Below are positions 53,715 to 62,518 of a stretch of DNA of 64,000 bases, in pieces (the first letter of the stretch is position 1; each line of letters begins with the position of its first letter). The DNA lies in NCBI RefSeq assembly GCF_900104815.1, contig NZ_FNTD01000004.1:5534501-5598500 (forward strand), read 5' to 3'. The DNA comes from Streptomyces misionensis (GTDB taxonomy: Bacteria > Actinomycetota > Actinomycetes > Streptomycetales > Streptomycetaceae). The translations under genes were made by a program, and so were the position numbers. The notes beneath the pieces were generated by a model. The model searched no databases. It was not told where the DNA came from and saw only the letters and a program-made list of their open reading frames with translations.

Positions 53715-53787
53715 GCCCCCGTTGTGTAGCGGCCTAGCACGCCGCCCTCTCAAGGCGGTAGCGCCGGTTCGAATCCGGTCGGGGGTA
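53715..53787 (+). tRNA. tRNA-Glu (CTC), third copy
   Basis: Identical to the second tRNA-Glu copy. Last of five tRNA genes, followed by a hairpin. Confidence 0.95.
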
Positions 53788-53796
53788 CATCTGGGA

Positions 53797-53824
53797 AAGG
53801 CCCTCCACTTCGGTGGGGGGCCTT
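53797..53824 (+). terminator. terminator of the tRNA cluster
   Basis: AAGGCCCTCCAC (53797-53808) and GTGGGGGGCCTT (53813-53824), one mismatch, with a stable TTCG tetraloop. Confidence 0.7.
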
Positions 53825-53848
53825 CGCCGTACCCGGCGCCGGTCCGGC

Positions 53849-54493
53849 TCACTCGAAGCCGTACCGCCGCGCCGTCTCCTCCTCCTGGGCCAGCCGGTGC
53901 AGCGCCTGGAGTGCCGGCTCGTTGAGGATCGCCCCCAGCACCGCGAACTCGATCGCCTCGGCCTCGGACGGATGCGTCTCCATGTTGTCCAGGTCGAGCA
54001 CCGCGGTCCGGTGCATCAACTCGGCGTACGGCGCGAGCTGTTCGGCGCCCCAGCGGTAGCCGAGCCGGCGGAACGCGGCGACCGCCACCACCAGCGAGCG
54101 GTAGGCGGGGGAGATGGTCGTCAGCTGCTTGGCGTTCTCCCAGCCCAGCCGGTCCAGGAGCGCGGTGACCTCCTCGTGCGCGGCCCGGACGTGCTCGTCG
54201 TCCGCGTCCGGCTCCGGCACCTGGGGGAGCGCCCACAGCGCCGCGCCCAGGCGGATCGTGCGGCCCAGGGAGTCGTCGTCCACGTGCCCGAGCACCTCGC
54301 GCACCTTCGCCACCGGCACCTGGCCGACCTGGATCATCGCCCGCACCAGCCGCAGCCGGCGCAGGTGCTCCTCGTCGTACTCGGCCGTGGTGGCGTTGTG
54401 CCGGCGGCCCGGCGGCAACAGCCCTTCGCGCAGGTAGTACTTGATCGTCGCGGTGGACACCCCGCTGCGTCTGCTCAGTTCGGCGAGCCGCAT
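53849..54493 (-). CDS. MerR-family regulator
   Basis: 214 residues. N-terminal MerR HTH: MRLAELSRRSGVSTATIKYY, LREGLLPPGRRHNATTAEYDEEHLRRLRLVRAM; no cysteine pattern for metal sensing, so the C-terminal helical part (to residue 214) likely senses another ligand. Start at 54493 puts GGAG nine bases upstream; the ATG at 54502 would touch the ribosome site. Divergent from a DUF4188 gene with a perfect 10-bp inverted repeat between. Confidence 0.88.
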   Translation of the reverse strand: MRLAELSRRSGVSTATIKYYLREGLLPPGRRHNATTAEYDEEHLRRLRLVRAMIQVGQVPVAKVREVLGHVDDDSLGRTIRLGAALWALPQVPEPDADDEHVRAAHEEVTALLDRLGWENAKQLTTISPAYRSLVVAVAAFRRLGYRWGAEQLAPYAELMHRTAVLDLDNMETHPSEAEAIEFAVLGAILNEPALQALHRLAQEEETARRYGFE

Positions 54494-54519
54494 CTCTTGC
54501 ATCTCCTCTTGGACAGGAG

Positions 54520-54549
54520 CACTATCCAAGCATCGCGGTTTGGATAGTG
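54520..54549. promoter_or_regulatory. MerR operator between the MerR and DUF4188 genes
   Basis: CACTATCCAA (54520-54529) and TTGGATAGTG (54540-54549), perfect inverted repeat with a ten-base spacer. Each arm carries a GATAGT -10-like element, so both divergent promoters would be covered. Confidence 0.75.
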
Positions 54550-54574
54550 CCGCTCACCAATGGAGGGGGAAGCG

Positions 54575-55093
54575 ATGGTGTCCCGTACGACCGCCGGCGC
54601 GGAGGGCGACGTCGTCGTCCTGCTGATCGGCATGCGCATCAACCGTTTCCGGGCGGTCCACCTGTGGGTGCCGGTGATGCTCGCGATGCTGCGGATGCTG
54701 CGGGAACTGGCGCGGGACCCCTCCCGGGGGCTGCGCGCGAAGGTGCTGCTGACGGCGTCGCCGCGCACGTACTACGTCGTGCAGTACTGGGAGTCCAAGG
54801 AGAAGCTGTACGCCTACGCCGCCGCGCCCGACGCCTTCCATCACGAGGTGTGGGCCCGGGTCAACCGCGCGGAGCGGGCGGGCAGGCTGCGCGGGCAGGT
54901 CGGCATCTGGCACGAGGCGTACGTGGTGCCGGAGGGGTCGTACGAGGCGATCTACGCGGACATGCCGGCGTTCGGGCTGGCGGAGGCGTACGGGCAAATA
55001 CCGCTGGAGCGGCGGGGGCGGTACGCCGCGGACCGGTTCGCCTACCGCGCGGCGCGGCCGCGCCGCGAGCCGGTGCGAGAGAAGGCTGACTGA
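54575..55093 (+). CDS. DUF4188-family protein (probable monooxygenase-like fold)
   Basis: 172 residues. VVVLLIGMRINRFRAVHLWV, MLRELARDPSRGLRAKVLLT, YYVVQYWESKEKLYAYAAAP, FHHEVWARVNRAERAGRLRG, GIWHEAYVVPEGSYEAIYAD fit DUF4188, which resembles the dimeric alpha-beta barrel of haem-degrading monooxygenases. ATG at 54575 is preceded by GGAGGGGGA; the ATG at 54560 lies inside that site. Presumably induced through the divergent MerR protein. Confidence 0.82.
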   Translation: MVSRTTAGAEGDVVVLLIGMRINRFRAVHLWVPVMLAMLRMLRELARDPSRGLRAKVLLTASPRTYYVVQYWESKEKLYAYAAAPDAFHHEVWARVNRAERAGRLRGQVGIWHEAYVVPEGSYEAIYADMPAFGLAEAYGQIPLERRGRYAADRFAYRAARPRREPVREKAD

Positions 55094-55109
55094 GGCGGGG
55101 GCCGGGGAC

Positions 55110-55167
55110 CGGGGGAGCGGGGAAGAGGGGAAGACGGGGGAGCGGGAAAACGGGGGAGCGGGGAAAA
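55110..55167 (+). repeat. G-rich tandem repeat after the DUF4188 gene
   Basis: Three units of CGGGGGAGCGGG(G)AA with AAGA/AAAA spacers, near 55110, 55135 and 55151, giving many G-runs of three to five on the plus strand. Potential G-quadruplex or slippage tract between the convergent DUF4188 and ndgR genes. Confidence 0.6.
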
Positions 55168-55228
55168 CGGGAGGGGCCGCCGCGGCGTTGAGGCGGGCCC
55201 TCCCCGGTGTTTTCCGGCGCGGTGCGGG

Positions 55229-55945
55229 TCAGCCCGAGCGGCGCAGGGCCTCGGAGAGGCGGGCGGCGGCGTCGATGACGGCCTGGGCGTGCATGCGGCC
55301 CGGGTGGCGGGTGAGGCGCTCGATGGGGCCCGAGACGGAGACGGCGGCCACCACGCGGTTGGAGGGGCCGCGCACGGGCGCGGAGACGGACGCGACGCCC
55401 GGCTCGCGCTCTCCGATGGACTGGGCCCAGCCGCGGCGCCGTACGCCCGACAGGGCCGTCGCGGTGAAGCGGGCGCCCTGGAGGCCCCGGTGCAGGCGCT
55501 CGGGCTCCTCCCAGGCGAGCAGGATCTGCGCCGAGGAGCCGGCCTTCATCGTGAGCGTGGAGCCGACCGGGACGGTGTCCCGCAGGCCGGACAGGCGCTC
55601 CGCAGCGGCCACGCAGATCCGCATGTCACCCTGGCGCCGGTAGAGCTGGGCGCTCTCGCCGGTGACGTCGCGCAGGTGGGTGAGGACCGGGCCCGCCGTC
55701 GCCAGCAGGCGGTCCTCGCCCGCCGCCGCCGCGAGTTCCGACAGCCGGGGGCCGAGGATGAACCGGCCCTGCATGTCGCGTGCCACCATGCGGTGGTGTT
55801 CCAGGGCCACGGCCAGGCGGTGGGCCGTGGGTCGTGCCAGTCCGGTGGCCCCGACCAGACCCGCGAGGGTGGCCGGACCGGACTCCAGAGCGCTCAGGAC
55901 GAGGGCCGCCTTGTCCAGAACGCCGACGCCGCTACTGTTGTCCAT
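55229..55945 (-). CDS. ndgR: IclR-family regulator of leuCD and amino-acid metabolism
   Basis: 238 residues. N-terminal winged HTH (GVGVLDKAALVLSALESGPA, LAGLVGATGLARPTAHRLAV), C-terminal IclR effector domain (DVTGESAQLYRRQGDMRICV, PVGSTLTMKAGSSAQILLAW). Position divergent from leuC identifies NdgR, which in S. coelicolor controls leuCD and links leucine/methionine metabolism to antibiotic production. ATG at 55945. The shared region to leuC contains TTCCGCGGAA (55989-55998), a perfect palindrome and possible site. Confidence 0.92.
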   Translation of the reverse strand: MDNSSGVGVLDKAALVLSALESGPATLAGLVGATGLARPTAHRLAVALEHHRMVARDMQGRFILGPRLSELAAAAGEDRLLATAGPVLTHLRDVTGESAQLYRRQGDMRICVAAAERLSGLRDTVPVGSTLTMKAGSSAQILLAWEEPERLHRGLQGARFTATALSGVRRRGWAQSIGEREPGVASVSAPVRGPSNRVVAAVSVSGPIERLTRHPGRMHAQAVIDAAARLSEALRRSG

Positions 55946-56132
55946 GCAACGATACTCGCGTCTCACTCTGTGAAACGCAAGTTCAATTTTCCGCGGAACG
56001 CGCCACTCTGGTTGGACACGGCGGCCCGTCCATCGATGGGCCCGGCGGCGGACGCCCGGAAGCAGGGGTGCGGGCGCCGTCCTCAAGATCTCTAGTTGGG
56101 CCGGTGCACGCATGCCGGCCGGAGGGAAAGCG

Positions 56133-57557
56133 ATGGGTAGGACACTCGCGGAGAAGGTCTGGGACGACCACGTCGTCCGGCGCGCCGAGGGCGAGCCCGA
56201 CCTCCTCTACATCGATCTGCACCTGCTGCACGAGGTGACCAGCCCGCAGGCCTTCGACGGGCTGCGCAAGAACGGCCGCGCGGTGCGCCGCCTCGACCTC
56301 ACCATCGCGACCGAGGACCACAACACCCCGACCCTCGACATCGACAAGCCGATCGCCGACCCGGTCTCCCGCGCGCAGCTGGAGACCCTGCGCAAGAACT
56401 GCGCCGAGTTCGGCGTGCGACTGCACCCGCTGGGCGACGTCGAGCAGGGCGTGGTGCACGTGGTCGGCCCGCAGCTGGGCCTGACCCAGCCGGGCACCAC
56501 CGTGGTCTGCGGCGACTCCCACACCTCCACGCACGGCGCCTTCGGCGCGCTGGCGTTCGGCATCGGCACCTCCCAGGTCGAGCACGTGCTGGCCACCCAG
56601 ACGCTGCCGATGGTGCGCCCCAAGACCATGGCGATCACCGTCGAGGGCGAGCTGCCCGAGGGTGTCACCGCCAAGGACCTGATCCTGGCGATCATCGCGA
56701 AGATCGGCACCGGCGGCGGCCAGGGCTACGTCCTGGAGTACCGCGGCTCCGCCATCGAGAAGCTCTCGATGGAGGCCCGGATGACCATCTGCAACATGTC
56801 GATCGAGGCCGGCGCCCGCGCGGGCATGATCGCCCCCGACGAGACCACCTTCGAGTACCTCAAGGGCCGTCCGCACGCCCCCGAGGGCGCCGACTGGGAC
56901 GCGGCCGTCGCGTACTGGAAGACCCTGCGCACCGACGAGGACGCGGTCTTCGACGCCGAGGTCGTCATCGACGCCGCCGAGCTGTCCCCGTTCGTCACCT
57001 GGGGCACCAACCCCGGCCAGGGCGCGCCGCTTTCGGCGTCCGTCCCCGACCCGGCTTCGTACGAAGACGCATCGGAGCGCCTGGCCGCCGAAAAGGCCCT
57101 GGAGTACATGGGGTTGGAGGCCGGAGCCCCGCTGCGCTCCATCAAGGTGGACACCGTCTTCGTAGGCTCGTGCACCAACGGCCGGATCGAGGACCTGCGC
57201 GCCGTCGCCGAGATCCTGAAGGACCGCAAAGTCGCCGACGGCGTACGGATGCTGGTCGTGCCGGGCTCCGCGCGGGTCGGCCTCCAGGCGGCCGCCGAGG
57301 GCCTGGACGTGGTCTTCAAGGAGGCCGGCGCCGAATGGCGGTACGCGGGCTGCTCGATGTGCCTGGGCATGAACCCCGACCAGCTGGCCCCGGGCGAGCG
57401 CTCCGCCTCCACCTCCAACCGCAACTTCGAGGGCCGGCAGGGCAAGGGCGGTCGTACCCACCTGGTGTCGCCGCAGGTCGCGGCCGCCACCGCCGTCCTG
57501 GGCCACCTGGCCGCCCCGGCCGACCTGACCGACGACCGTACGCCCGCTGGAGTCTGA
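56133..57557 (+). CDS. leuC: 3-isopropylmalate dehydratase large subunit
   Basis: 474 residues. Aconitase-family enzyme isomerising 2- to 3-isopropylmalate; the [4Fe-4S] ligands are Cys in VGSCTNGR and the two Cys in [11 protein letters not shown]. The N-terminal [12 protein letters not shown] and [20 protein letters not shown] are typical. ATG at 56133, six bases after GGAGGG (56121-56126). leuD follows after five bases. Confidence 0.97.
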   Translation: MGRTLAEKVWDDHVVRRAEGEPDLLYIDLHLLHEVTSPQAFDGLRKNGRAVRRLDLTIATEDHNTPTLDIDKPIADPVSRAQLETLRKNCAEFGVRLHPLGDVEQGVVHVVGPQLGLTQPGTTVVCGDSHTSTHGAFGALAFGIGTSQVEHVLATQTLPMVRPKTMAITVEGELPEGVTAKDLILAIIAKIGTGGGQGYVLEYRGSAIEKLSMEARMTICNMSIEAGARAGMIAPDETTFEYLKGRPHAPEGADWDAAVAYWKTLRTDEDAVFDAEVVIDAAELSPFVTWGTNPGQGAPLSASVPDPASYEDASERLAAEKALEYMGLEAGAPLRSIKVDTVFVGSCTNGRIEDLRAVAEILKDRKVADGVRMLVVPGSARVGLQAAAEGLDVVFKEAGAEWRYAGCSMCLGMNPDQLAPGERSASTSNRNFEGRQGKGGRTHLVSPQVAAATAVLGHLAAPADLTDDRTPAGV

Positions 57558-57562
57558 GAACG

Positions 57563-58156
57563 ATGGAAGCCTTCACCACCCACACCGGCCGGGCCGTGCC
57601 GCTGCGCCGCAGCAACGTCGACACCGACCAGATCATCCCCGCCCACTGGCTCAAGAAGGTCACCCGGGACGGGTTCGAGGACGGGCTGTTCGAGGCCTGG
57701 CGCAAGGACCCCGAGTTCGTCCTCAACCGTCCCGAGCGGCAGGGCGCCACCGTCCTGGTGGCCGGCCCCGACTTCGGCACCGGCTCCTCCCGCGAGCACG
57801 CCGTATGGGCGCTGCAGAACTACGGCTTCAAGACCGTGATCTCCGCCCGCTTCGCGGACATCTTCCGCGGCAACTCGCTGAAGAACGGCCTGCTCACCGT
57901 CGTCCTGGACCAGAAGGTCGTGGAGGCGCTGTGGGAGCTGACCGAGGCCGACCCGACGGCCGAGATCACCGTGGACCTCCAGGCGCGCGAGGTGCGTGCC
58001 GAGGGCGTCACCGCCTCCTTCGAGCTGGACGAGAACTCCCGCTGGCGCCTGCTGAACGGCCTGGACGACATCTCCATCACGCTCCGGAACGAGGACGACA
58101 TCGCCGCCTACGAGGCGAAGCGTCCCGCCTACAAGCCGCGGACGCTCCAGAGCTGA
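57563..58156 (+). CDS. leuD: 3-isopropylmalate dehydratase small subunit
   Basis: 197 residues. Swivel domain of the LeuCD enzyme: [19 protein letters not shown], the substrate loop [35 protein letters not shown] at 57563, GGAG ten bases upstream inside the end of leuC. Ends at a 16-bp hairpin. Confidence 0.97.
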   Translation: MEAFTTHTGRAVPLRRSNVDTDQIIPAHWLKKVTRDGFEDGLFEAWRKDPEFVLNRPERQGATVLVAGPDFGTGSSREHAVWALQNYGFKTVISARFADIFRGNSLKNGLLTVVLDQKVVEALWELTEADPTAEITVDLQAREVRAEGVTASFELDENSRWRLLNGLDDISITLRNEDDIAAYEAKRPAYKPRTLQS

Positions 58157-58214
58157 CCGGGTAGCCTCTCCCGGGCCCCGCGAGGGTCGGGTTTCGGCCA
58201 CTCCAACCAACTCA

Positions 58215-58249
58215 CCTGTACCCCCGATCGCCCCGATCGGGGGTACAGG
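58215..58249 (+). terminator. terminator after leuD
   Basis: Perfect 16-bp stem (58215-58230 with 58234-58249) with a CCC loop; no T-tract. Confidence 0.75.
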
Positions 58250-58433
58250 CATGTCCGGGCCCCTCCGGCCGCGCTCATCTCTGGGGACGCTCTCAACTTC
58301 CCGTGTTATGAAGGGCGTTGGCAGGGTAGATGGGGCAGAGGATCACGCCTTCCGCAAGAGCCCGGAAGGCCATTTGTGGCGGGAGTTGCCCCCTGGGCAG
58401 GCGACAACTCGCCCCAGATGGCACAATCTGTGC

Positions 58434-58664
58434 ATGGAACACGACGGCCAACTCCAGCTCTATACGGCGGTCGCGAACCAACTCAAGGAAGCGCACTCAC
58501 GAGTGCGCGCACTGCAAGTCCCGGAGGGCGTACGGATGGCGCTGACCCGGAAGCTGCTGGTCATTACGGCCGCGGCCAAGCACGATCTCGCCGGTGCGGC
58601 AAGGCGGCTTGAGCGGTTCAACGCGGACCTCGACGAGGGTCGGATCCCCGGCGAGGACCGCTGA
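58434..58664 (+). CDS. small conserved helical protein, 76 residues, unknown function
   Basis: MEHDGQLQLYTAVANQLKEA, then HSRVRALQVPEGVRMALTRK, then LLVITAAAKHDLAGAARRLE and an acidic tail. All-helical, possibly a coiled coil. CACAAT (58422-58427) ends six bases before the ATG, consistent with a leaderless message. It sits between leuD and hupS. Confidence 0.75.
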   Translation: MEHDGQLQLYTAVANQLKEAHSRVRALQVPEGVRMALTRKLLVITAAAKHDLAGAARRLERFNADLDEGRIPGEDR

Positions 58665-58720
58665 ACAGCCCGAGAACGCCGAGTCTGTTGCGGCACAAGG
58701 GTGATAAGCCCGTTTCGTGT

Positions 58721-58749
58721 TTGATTTGCGGTATATATCTGCCTAACGT
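58721..58749 (+). promoter_or_regulatory. candidate hupS promoter
   Basis: TTGATT (58721-58726), 17-base spacer, TAACGT (58744-58749); leader of about 45 bases to the hupS start, AT-richer than the surroundings. Confidence 0.5.
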
Positions 58750-58800
58750 GCGAAAAAGCTTGAACACATTCGTTCTGGCGATGTCTCCGAAGGGGAAGAC

Positions 58801-59436
58801 GTGAACAAGGCGCAGCTCGTAGAAGCGATTGCCGACAAGGTGGGCGGCCGCCAGCAGGCCGCCGATGCCGTCGATCATGTCCTGGACGCCATCGTCCGCG
58901 CGGTCGTCGCGGGCGAGCGGGTCTCGGTCACCGGCTTCGGGTCCTTCGAGAAGGTGGACCGCCCCGCCCGCTACGCCCGCAACCCCCAGACGGGCGAGCG
59001 GGTTCGGGTCAAGAAGACCTCCGTGCCGCGGTTCCGCGCCGGGCAGGGTTTCAAGGACCTGGTGAGCGGCTCCAAGAAGCTGCCGCGGGGCGGCGAGGTC
59101 TCCGTGAAGAAGGCGCCCAAGGGCAGCCTGACCGGCGGCGCCGCCGCGACGGTGAAGAAGGCCGCCGCGAAGAAGACCACCAAGGCGGCCGCGAAGAAGA
59201 CCACCGCCAAGAAGACGGCGGCGAAGAAGACCACCGCCACGGCGAAGAAGACCACCGCGAAGAAGGCGCCCGCCAAGAAGACCACGGCGACCGCCAAGAC
59301 CACCGCGGCGAAGAAGACCACCGCCAAGAAGGCGACGGCGAAGAAGGCCCCGGCGAAGAAGGTCACCGCGAAGAAGGCCCCGGCCAGGAAGTCGACGGCC
59401 CGCAAGACCACCGCCAAGAAGGCCACCGCCCGCTAG
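58801..59436 (+). CDS. hupS: nucleoid-associated HU protein with histone H1-like tail
   Basis: 211 residues. HU domain (1-93: [60 protein letters not shown]), then about 110 residues of Lys/Ala/Thr repeats ([10 protein letters not shown] type), as in HupS, which in Streptomyces compacts DNA during sporulation. GTG at 58801 after AAGGGGAAGAC. The tail DNA is a degenerate repeat of AAGAAGACCACC units and may vary in length between strains. Confidence 0.95.
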   Translation: MNKAQLVEAIADKVGGRQQAADAVDHVLDAIVRAVVAGERVSVTGFGSFEKVDRPARYARNPQTGERVRVKKTSVPRFRAGQGFKDLVSGSKKLPRGGEVSVKKAPKGSLTGGAAATVKKAAAKKTTKAAAKKTTAKKTAAKKTTATAKKTTAKKAPAKKTTATAKTTAAKKTTAKKATAKKAPAKKVTAKKAPARKSTARKTTAKKATAR

Positions 59437-59468
59437 GCGCCACGTCACCGACCTGGGCACTCACGCGC

Positions 59469-59498
59469 CGGGCCGGACTCCTCGGGGAGTCCGGCCCG
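59469..59498. terminator. terminator between hupS and the convergent small gene
   Basis: CGGGCCGGACTCC (59469-59481) and GGAGTCCGGCCCG (59486-59498), TCGG loop. Confidence 0.75.
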
Positions 59499-59516
59499 CG
59501 GCGTGTGTAAGGGGAG

Positions 59517-59720
59517 TTACAGGGTCTGGAGGGTTACGAGCGTGATCCGCAGCCCCTCGCCGGCCCCCTCCGTCTCGATCCGCACCCGCTGCCCGGGCCG
59601 CAGGAGCCGCAGACCGCCGCGGTCGAACGCCGCCGCGTCGAAGGGCACCGGGGTGCCGTCGTCGAGCAGCACCTGTCCGCTACGGGTCTCGGTGTCGTAG
59701 GTGTACGCGGTCGCCTGCAT
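59517..59720 (-). CDS. small cold-shock/OB-fold-like protein, 67 residues
   Basis: MQATAYTYDTETRSGQVLLD, DGTPVPFDAAAFDRGGLRLL, RPGQRVRIETEGAGEGLRIT. The pattern of a short beta-barrel with RPGQRVRI resembles cold-shock-like domains but lacks the RNP1 aromatic motif, so nucleic-acid binding is uncertain. Downstream of cofC on the same strand, 79 bases after its stop. Confidence 0.78.
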   Translation of the reverse strand: MQATAYTYDTETRSGQVLLDDGTPVPFDAAAFDRGGLRLLRPGQRVRIETEGAGEGLRITLVTLQTL

Positions 59721-59799
59721 GGGGTTCAGCGTAGCCGTCCGGACCGCGGGCCACCGTTTCGCGGGGGCGGCGCGGACACGTGCTCCCGACCCGTGGCCG

Positions 59800-60438
59800 T
59801 CAGGCGCCGGGGACCGGCAATTCGGCGCACACGGCCGCCGTGCGCGGCCCGACCCCCAGGGCCAGCGCCGCCCGCAGATCGTCCCCGGTGTCCACGTCCT
59901 GGCGCACCGAATCCACGTCCGCCAGCAGCAGTTCCCGCGCGCCCGACGCCCGGTGCCGCGCCCGCGATCCCGTTCCGAAGCCCGGCCGCAATTCCTCGTC
60001 CGCCCCGGCCGCCAGCAACGTCGTACCGACCCCCGCCGCGTCCGCGAGAAATGCCCGGGGGAATTCCGCGGCGGCGGAAAGCACCCGCTCGAGTTCCGCC
60101 GCCCGCAGCGCCGGCAGATCGGCGTTCAGGGCCGCCACGGCCGCACCCGGGCGCAGTCGGCGCACGGTGCTCGCCCCGTGCGCGAGCGCCGCGTTCAGAC
60201 CGCGCGCCGGGGTGTCCGGCACGACGCCCGCGCCCAGCTCGGACAGCGCGCGCCCGGCCCGTTGATCGTCCGTGACGACCACCACATCCGCGACCGCCTC
60301 GCACGCCAGGGCCGCGGCCACCGTGTCCTGGGCGAACGCGAGGACCAGCCCCGGGCGGACCCCGTCCGCCGCGGTGTCCGCGAGCCTGCTCTTGGCCCGG
60401 GACAGGGGCTTCAGGGGGATGACCAACGTCCACTGCAC
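59800..60438 (-). CDS. cofC: 2-phospho-L-lactate / phosphoenolpyruvate guanylyltransferase (F420 synthesis)
   Basis: 212 residues. Nucleotidyltransferase fold: MQWTLVIPLKPLSRAKSRLA, LAFAQDTVAAALAC, GLNAALAHGAS, LNADLPALRAAELERVL (metal Asp in LNADLP), GTTLLAA and FGTGSRARHRASGA. In actinobacteria CofC/FbiD activates phosphoenolpyruvate with GTP for coenzyme F420. GTG start at 60438. Divergent from the acyltransferase gene. Confidence 0.92.
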   Translation of the reverse strand: MQWTLVIPLKPLSRAKSRLADTAADGVRPGLVLAFAQDTVAAALACEAVADVVVVTDDQRAGRALSELGAGVVPDTPARGLNAALAHGASTVRRLRPGAAVAALNADLPALRAAELERVLSAAAEFPRAFLADAAGVGTTLLAAGADEELRPGFGTGSRARHRASGARELLLADVDSVRQDVDTGDDLRAALALGVGPRTAAVCAELPVPGA

Positions 60439-60637
60439 CGGCGTACCGTCCCTCTCTCGTCGCGATCATTGTCACCCGCCACCGCCCGCCACGGGGTTAC
60501 GGGGAGGCGCGCGAAGCCCCGCGCAAGGACGGGGGCGGGTGACGGGCGGGCGTACGGTGTTCTCGACAGACCGGCGCTCCGGGGCGACACTTGTGCGGCC
60601 CCCGCCGGGGTGGCTGCCCCTAGAGGAAGGTGTCCTT

Positions 60638-61408
60638 GTGCCCCGCCGCAGAATCGGCTTCTGGTACCGCTTCGCCGCGGTGATCTGCAAACCGCCGCTG
60701 GTGGTTCTGATCAAGCGGGACTGGCGTGGAATGGAGCACATTCCGGCCGAGGGCGGATTTATAACGGTGGTGAACCACAATTCCCACGTGGACCCCTTCG
60801 CATACGCGCACTATCAGTACAACACCGGACGGGTTCCGCGATTCCTGGCGAAGAGCGGGCTTTTCAAGAAGGGAATCGTCGGCGCCGCCATGCGCGGCAC
60901 GGGACAGATTCCGGTCTACCGCGAGTCCACGGACGCGCTGAGCGCCTTCCGCGCCGCGATCGACGCCGTGGAGCGCGGCGAGTGCGTCGCCTTCTACCCC
61001 GAGGGCACCCTCACCCGCGACCCGGCCGGCTGGCCCATGACCGGCAAGACCGGCGCCGCCCGCGTGGCCCTGCAGACCAAGTGCCCGGTGATCCCGGTCG
61101 CCCAGTGGGGCGCCAACGAACTGCTGCCGCCGTACGCCAAGAAGCCGAACCTCTTCCCGCGCAAGACCCACCACGTGCTGGCGGGCCCGCCGGTGGACCT
61201 GTCGCGCTTCTACGGCAGGGACATGACCCCGGACCTCCTCAAGGAGGCCACCGAGGTCATCATGGCGGCCATCACCCGTCTCCTGGAGGAGATCCGCGGC
61301 GAGAAGGCGCCCGAGACGCCGTACGACCCGCGCCGCGAGCGGATCGAGCAGCGCCGCCGCACCCAGCGGCAGAACAAGGGCCGGCAGGAAGAGGAGCAGA
61401 GCAAGTGA
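60638..61408 (+). CDS. 1-acylglycerol-3-phosphate acyltransferase (PlsC family)
   Basis: 256 residues. LPLAT motifs: NHNSHVDPFAYA (NHx4D, catalytic His/Asp), YRESTDALSAFRAA, FYPEGTLTRDPAGWPM (EGT) and VIPVAQWGANELLP. A short hydrophobic N-terminal segment (FAAVICKPPLVVLI) would place it at the membrane; highly charged C-terminus. GTG at 60638 after AGAGGAAGG. Four-base overlap with gpsA (GTGA) makes a glycerophospholipid pair. Confidence 0.9.
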   Translation: MPRRRIGFWYRFAAVICKPPLVVLIKRDWRGMEHIPAEGGFITVVNHNSHVDPFAYAHYQYNTGRVPRFLAKSGLFKKGIVGAAMRGTGQIPVYRESTDALSAFRAAIDAVERGECVAFYPEGTLTRDPAGWPMTGKTGAARVALQTKCPVIPVAQWGANELLPPYAKKPNLFPRKTHHVLAGPPVDLSRFYGRDMTPDLLKEATEVIMAAITRLLEEIRGEKAPETPYDPRRERIEQRRRTQRQNKGRQEEEQSK

Positions 61409-62415
61409 GCACGCCTGTGCGGGTGGCCGTCATGGGCACCGGCTCCTGGGGCACCGCCTTCGGCGTGGTGCTCGCCGACGCCGGTTGCGAGGTGACCCTG
61501 TGGGCCCGCCGGCCGCAGCTGGCCGAGGCGGTCAACTCCACCCGGATCAACCCCGACTACCTGCCCGGTGTGGAACTCCCGGAGAACCTGCGCGCCACCG
61601 CGGACGCCGCCGAGGCGCTGCGCGACGCGGAGTTCACCGTCCTCGCCATCCCCTCCCAGACCCTGCGCCAGAACCTCGCCGAGTGGCTTCCGCTGCTCGC
61701 CCCGGGCACCGTCCTCGTCTCCCTGATGAAGGGCGTCGAACTCGGCTCCGCCATGCGGATGAGCGAGGTCATCGAGGACGTCGCCAAGGTCGGCGCGGAC
61801 CGCATCGCCGTGGTCACCGGGCCCAACCTGGCCCGCGAGGTCGCCGCCCGGATGCCCGCCGCCGCGGTCGTGGCCTGCGCCGACGAGGCCGTCGCCCGGC
61901 GCCTCCAGGCCGCCTGCCACACGCCCTACTTCCGGCCGTACACCGAGACCGACGTGGTGGGCTGCGAGCTGGGCGGTGCCGTGAAGAACGTGATCGGGCT
62001 CGCCGTCGGCATCGCGGACGGCATGGGGCTCGGCGACAACGCCAAGGGCTCGCTGATCACCCGGGGCCTCGCGGAGACCGCGCGGCTCGGCACGGTGCTC
62101 GGCGCCGACCCGCTGACCTTCTCCGGGCTCGCCGGTCTCGGCGACCTGGTGGCCACCTGCTCCTCCCCGCTGTCCCGCAACCACACCTTCGGCACCAACC
62201 TCGGCAAGGGCATGACCCTGGAGGAGACCATCGCGGTCACCGAGCAGACCGCCGAGGGCGTCAAGTCCTGTGAGTCCGTGCTGGATCTGGCCCGCCGGCA
62301 CGGCGTCGACATGCCGATCACGGAGACGGTCGCCGGCATCGTGCACGAGGGCAAGCCGCCGGTCGTCGCGCTCAAGGAACTGATGTCGCGCAGCGCGAAG
62401 CCCGAACGGCGCTGA
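61405..62415 (+). CDS. gpsA: glycerol-3-phosphate dehydrogenase [NAD(P)+]
   Basis: 336 residues. Reduces dihydroxyacetone phosphate to sn-glycerol-3-phosphate for phospholipids. Rossmann motif VAVMGTGSWGTAFGVVLADA, VTGPNLAREVAARMP, catalytic Lys in GGAVKNVIGLAVGI, GLAGLGDLVATCSSPLSRNH. GTG at 61405 overlaps the acyltransferase stop by four bases. Confidence 0.96.
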   Translation: MSTPVRVAVMGTGSWGTAFGVVLADAGCEVTLWARRPQLAEAVNSTRINPDYLPGVELPENLRATADAAEALRDAEFTVLAIPSQTLRQNLAEWLPLLAPGTVLVSLMKGVELGSAMRMSEVIEDVAKVGADRIAVVTGPNLAREVAARMPAAAVVACADEAVARRLQAACHTPYFRPYTETDVVGCELGGAVKNVIGLAVGIADGMGLGDNAKGSLITRGLAETARLGTVLGADPLTFSGLAGLGDLVATCSSPLSRNHTFGTNLGKGMTLEETIAVTEQTAEGVKSCESVLDLARRHGVDMPITETVAGIVHEGKPPVVALKELMSRSAKPERR

Positions 62416-62518
62416 GCGAATCCGCACGGACGCTGAACGAAATCCACCCGTTTTCGTGCGTTCCCGGGCGGAGCCGACGCTGTATCCGGGCTCTACCAAC
62501 GGGTACTCTCAACGCGAT

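Noticed and set aside
53326..53787. tRNA genes as integrative-element attachment sites
   Set aside because: All tRNA genes are intact, no integrase or duplicated tRNA 3' end was seen nearby.
59150..59430. Possible CRISPR or mobile repeat in hupS
   Set aside because: Degenerate codon repeats encoding the Lys/Ala tail of HupS.
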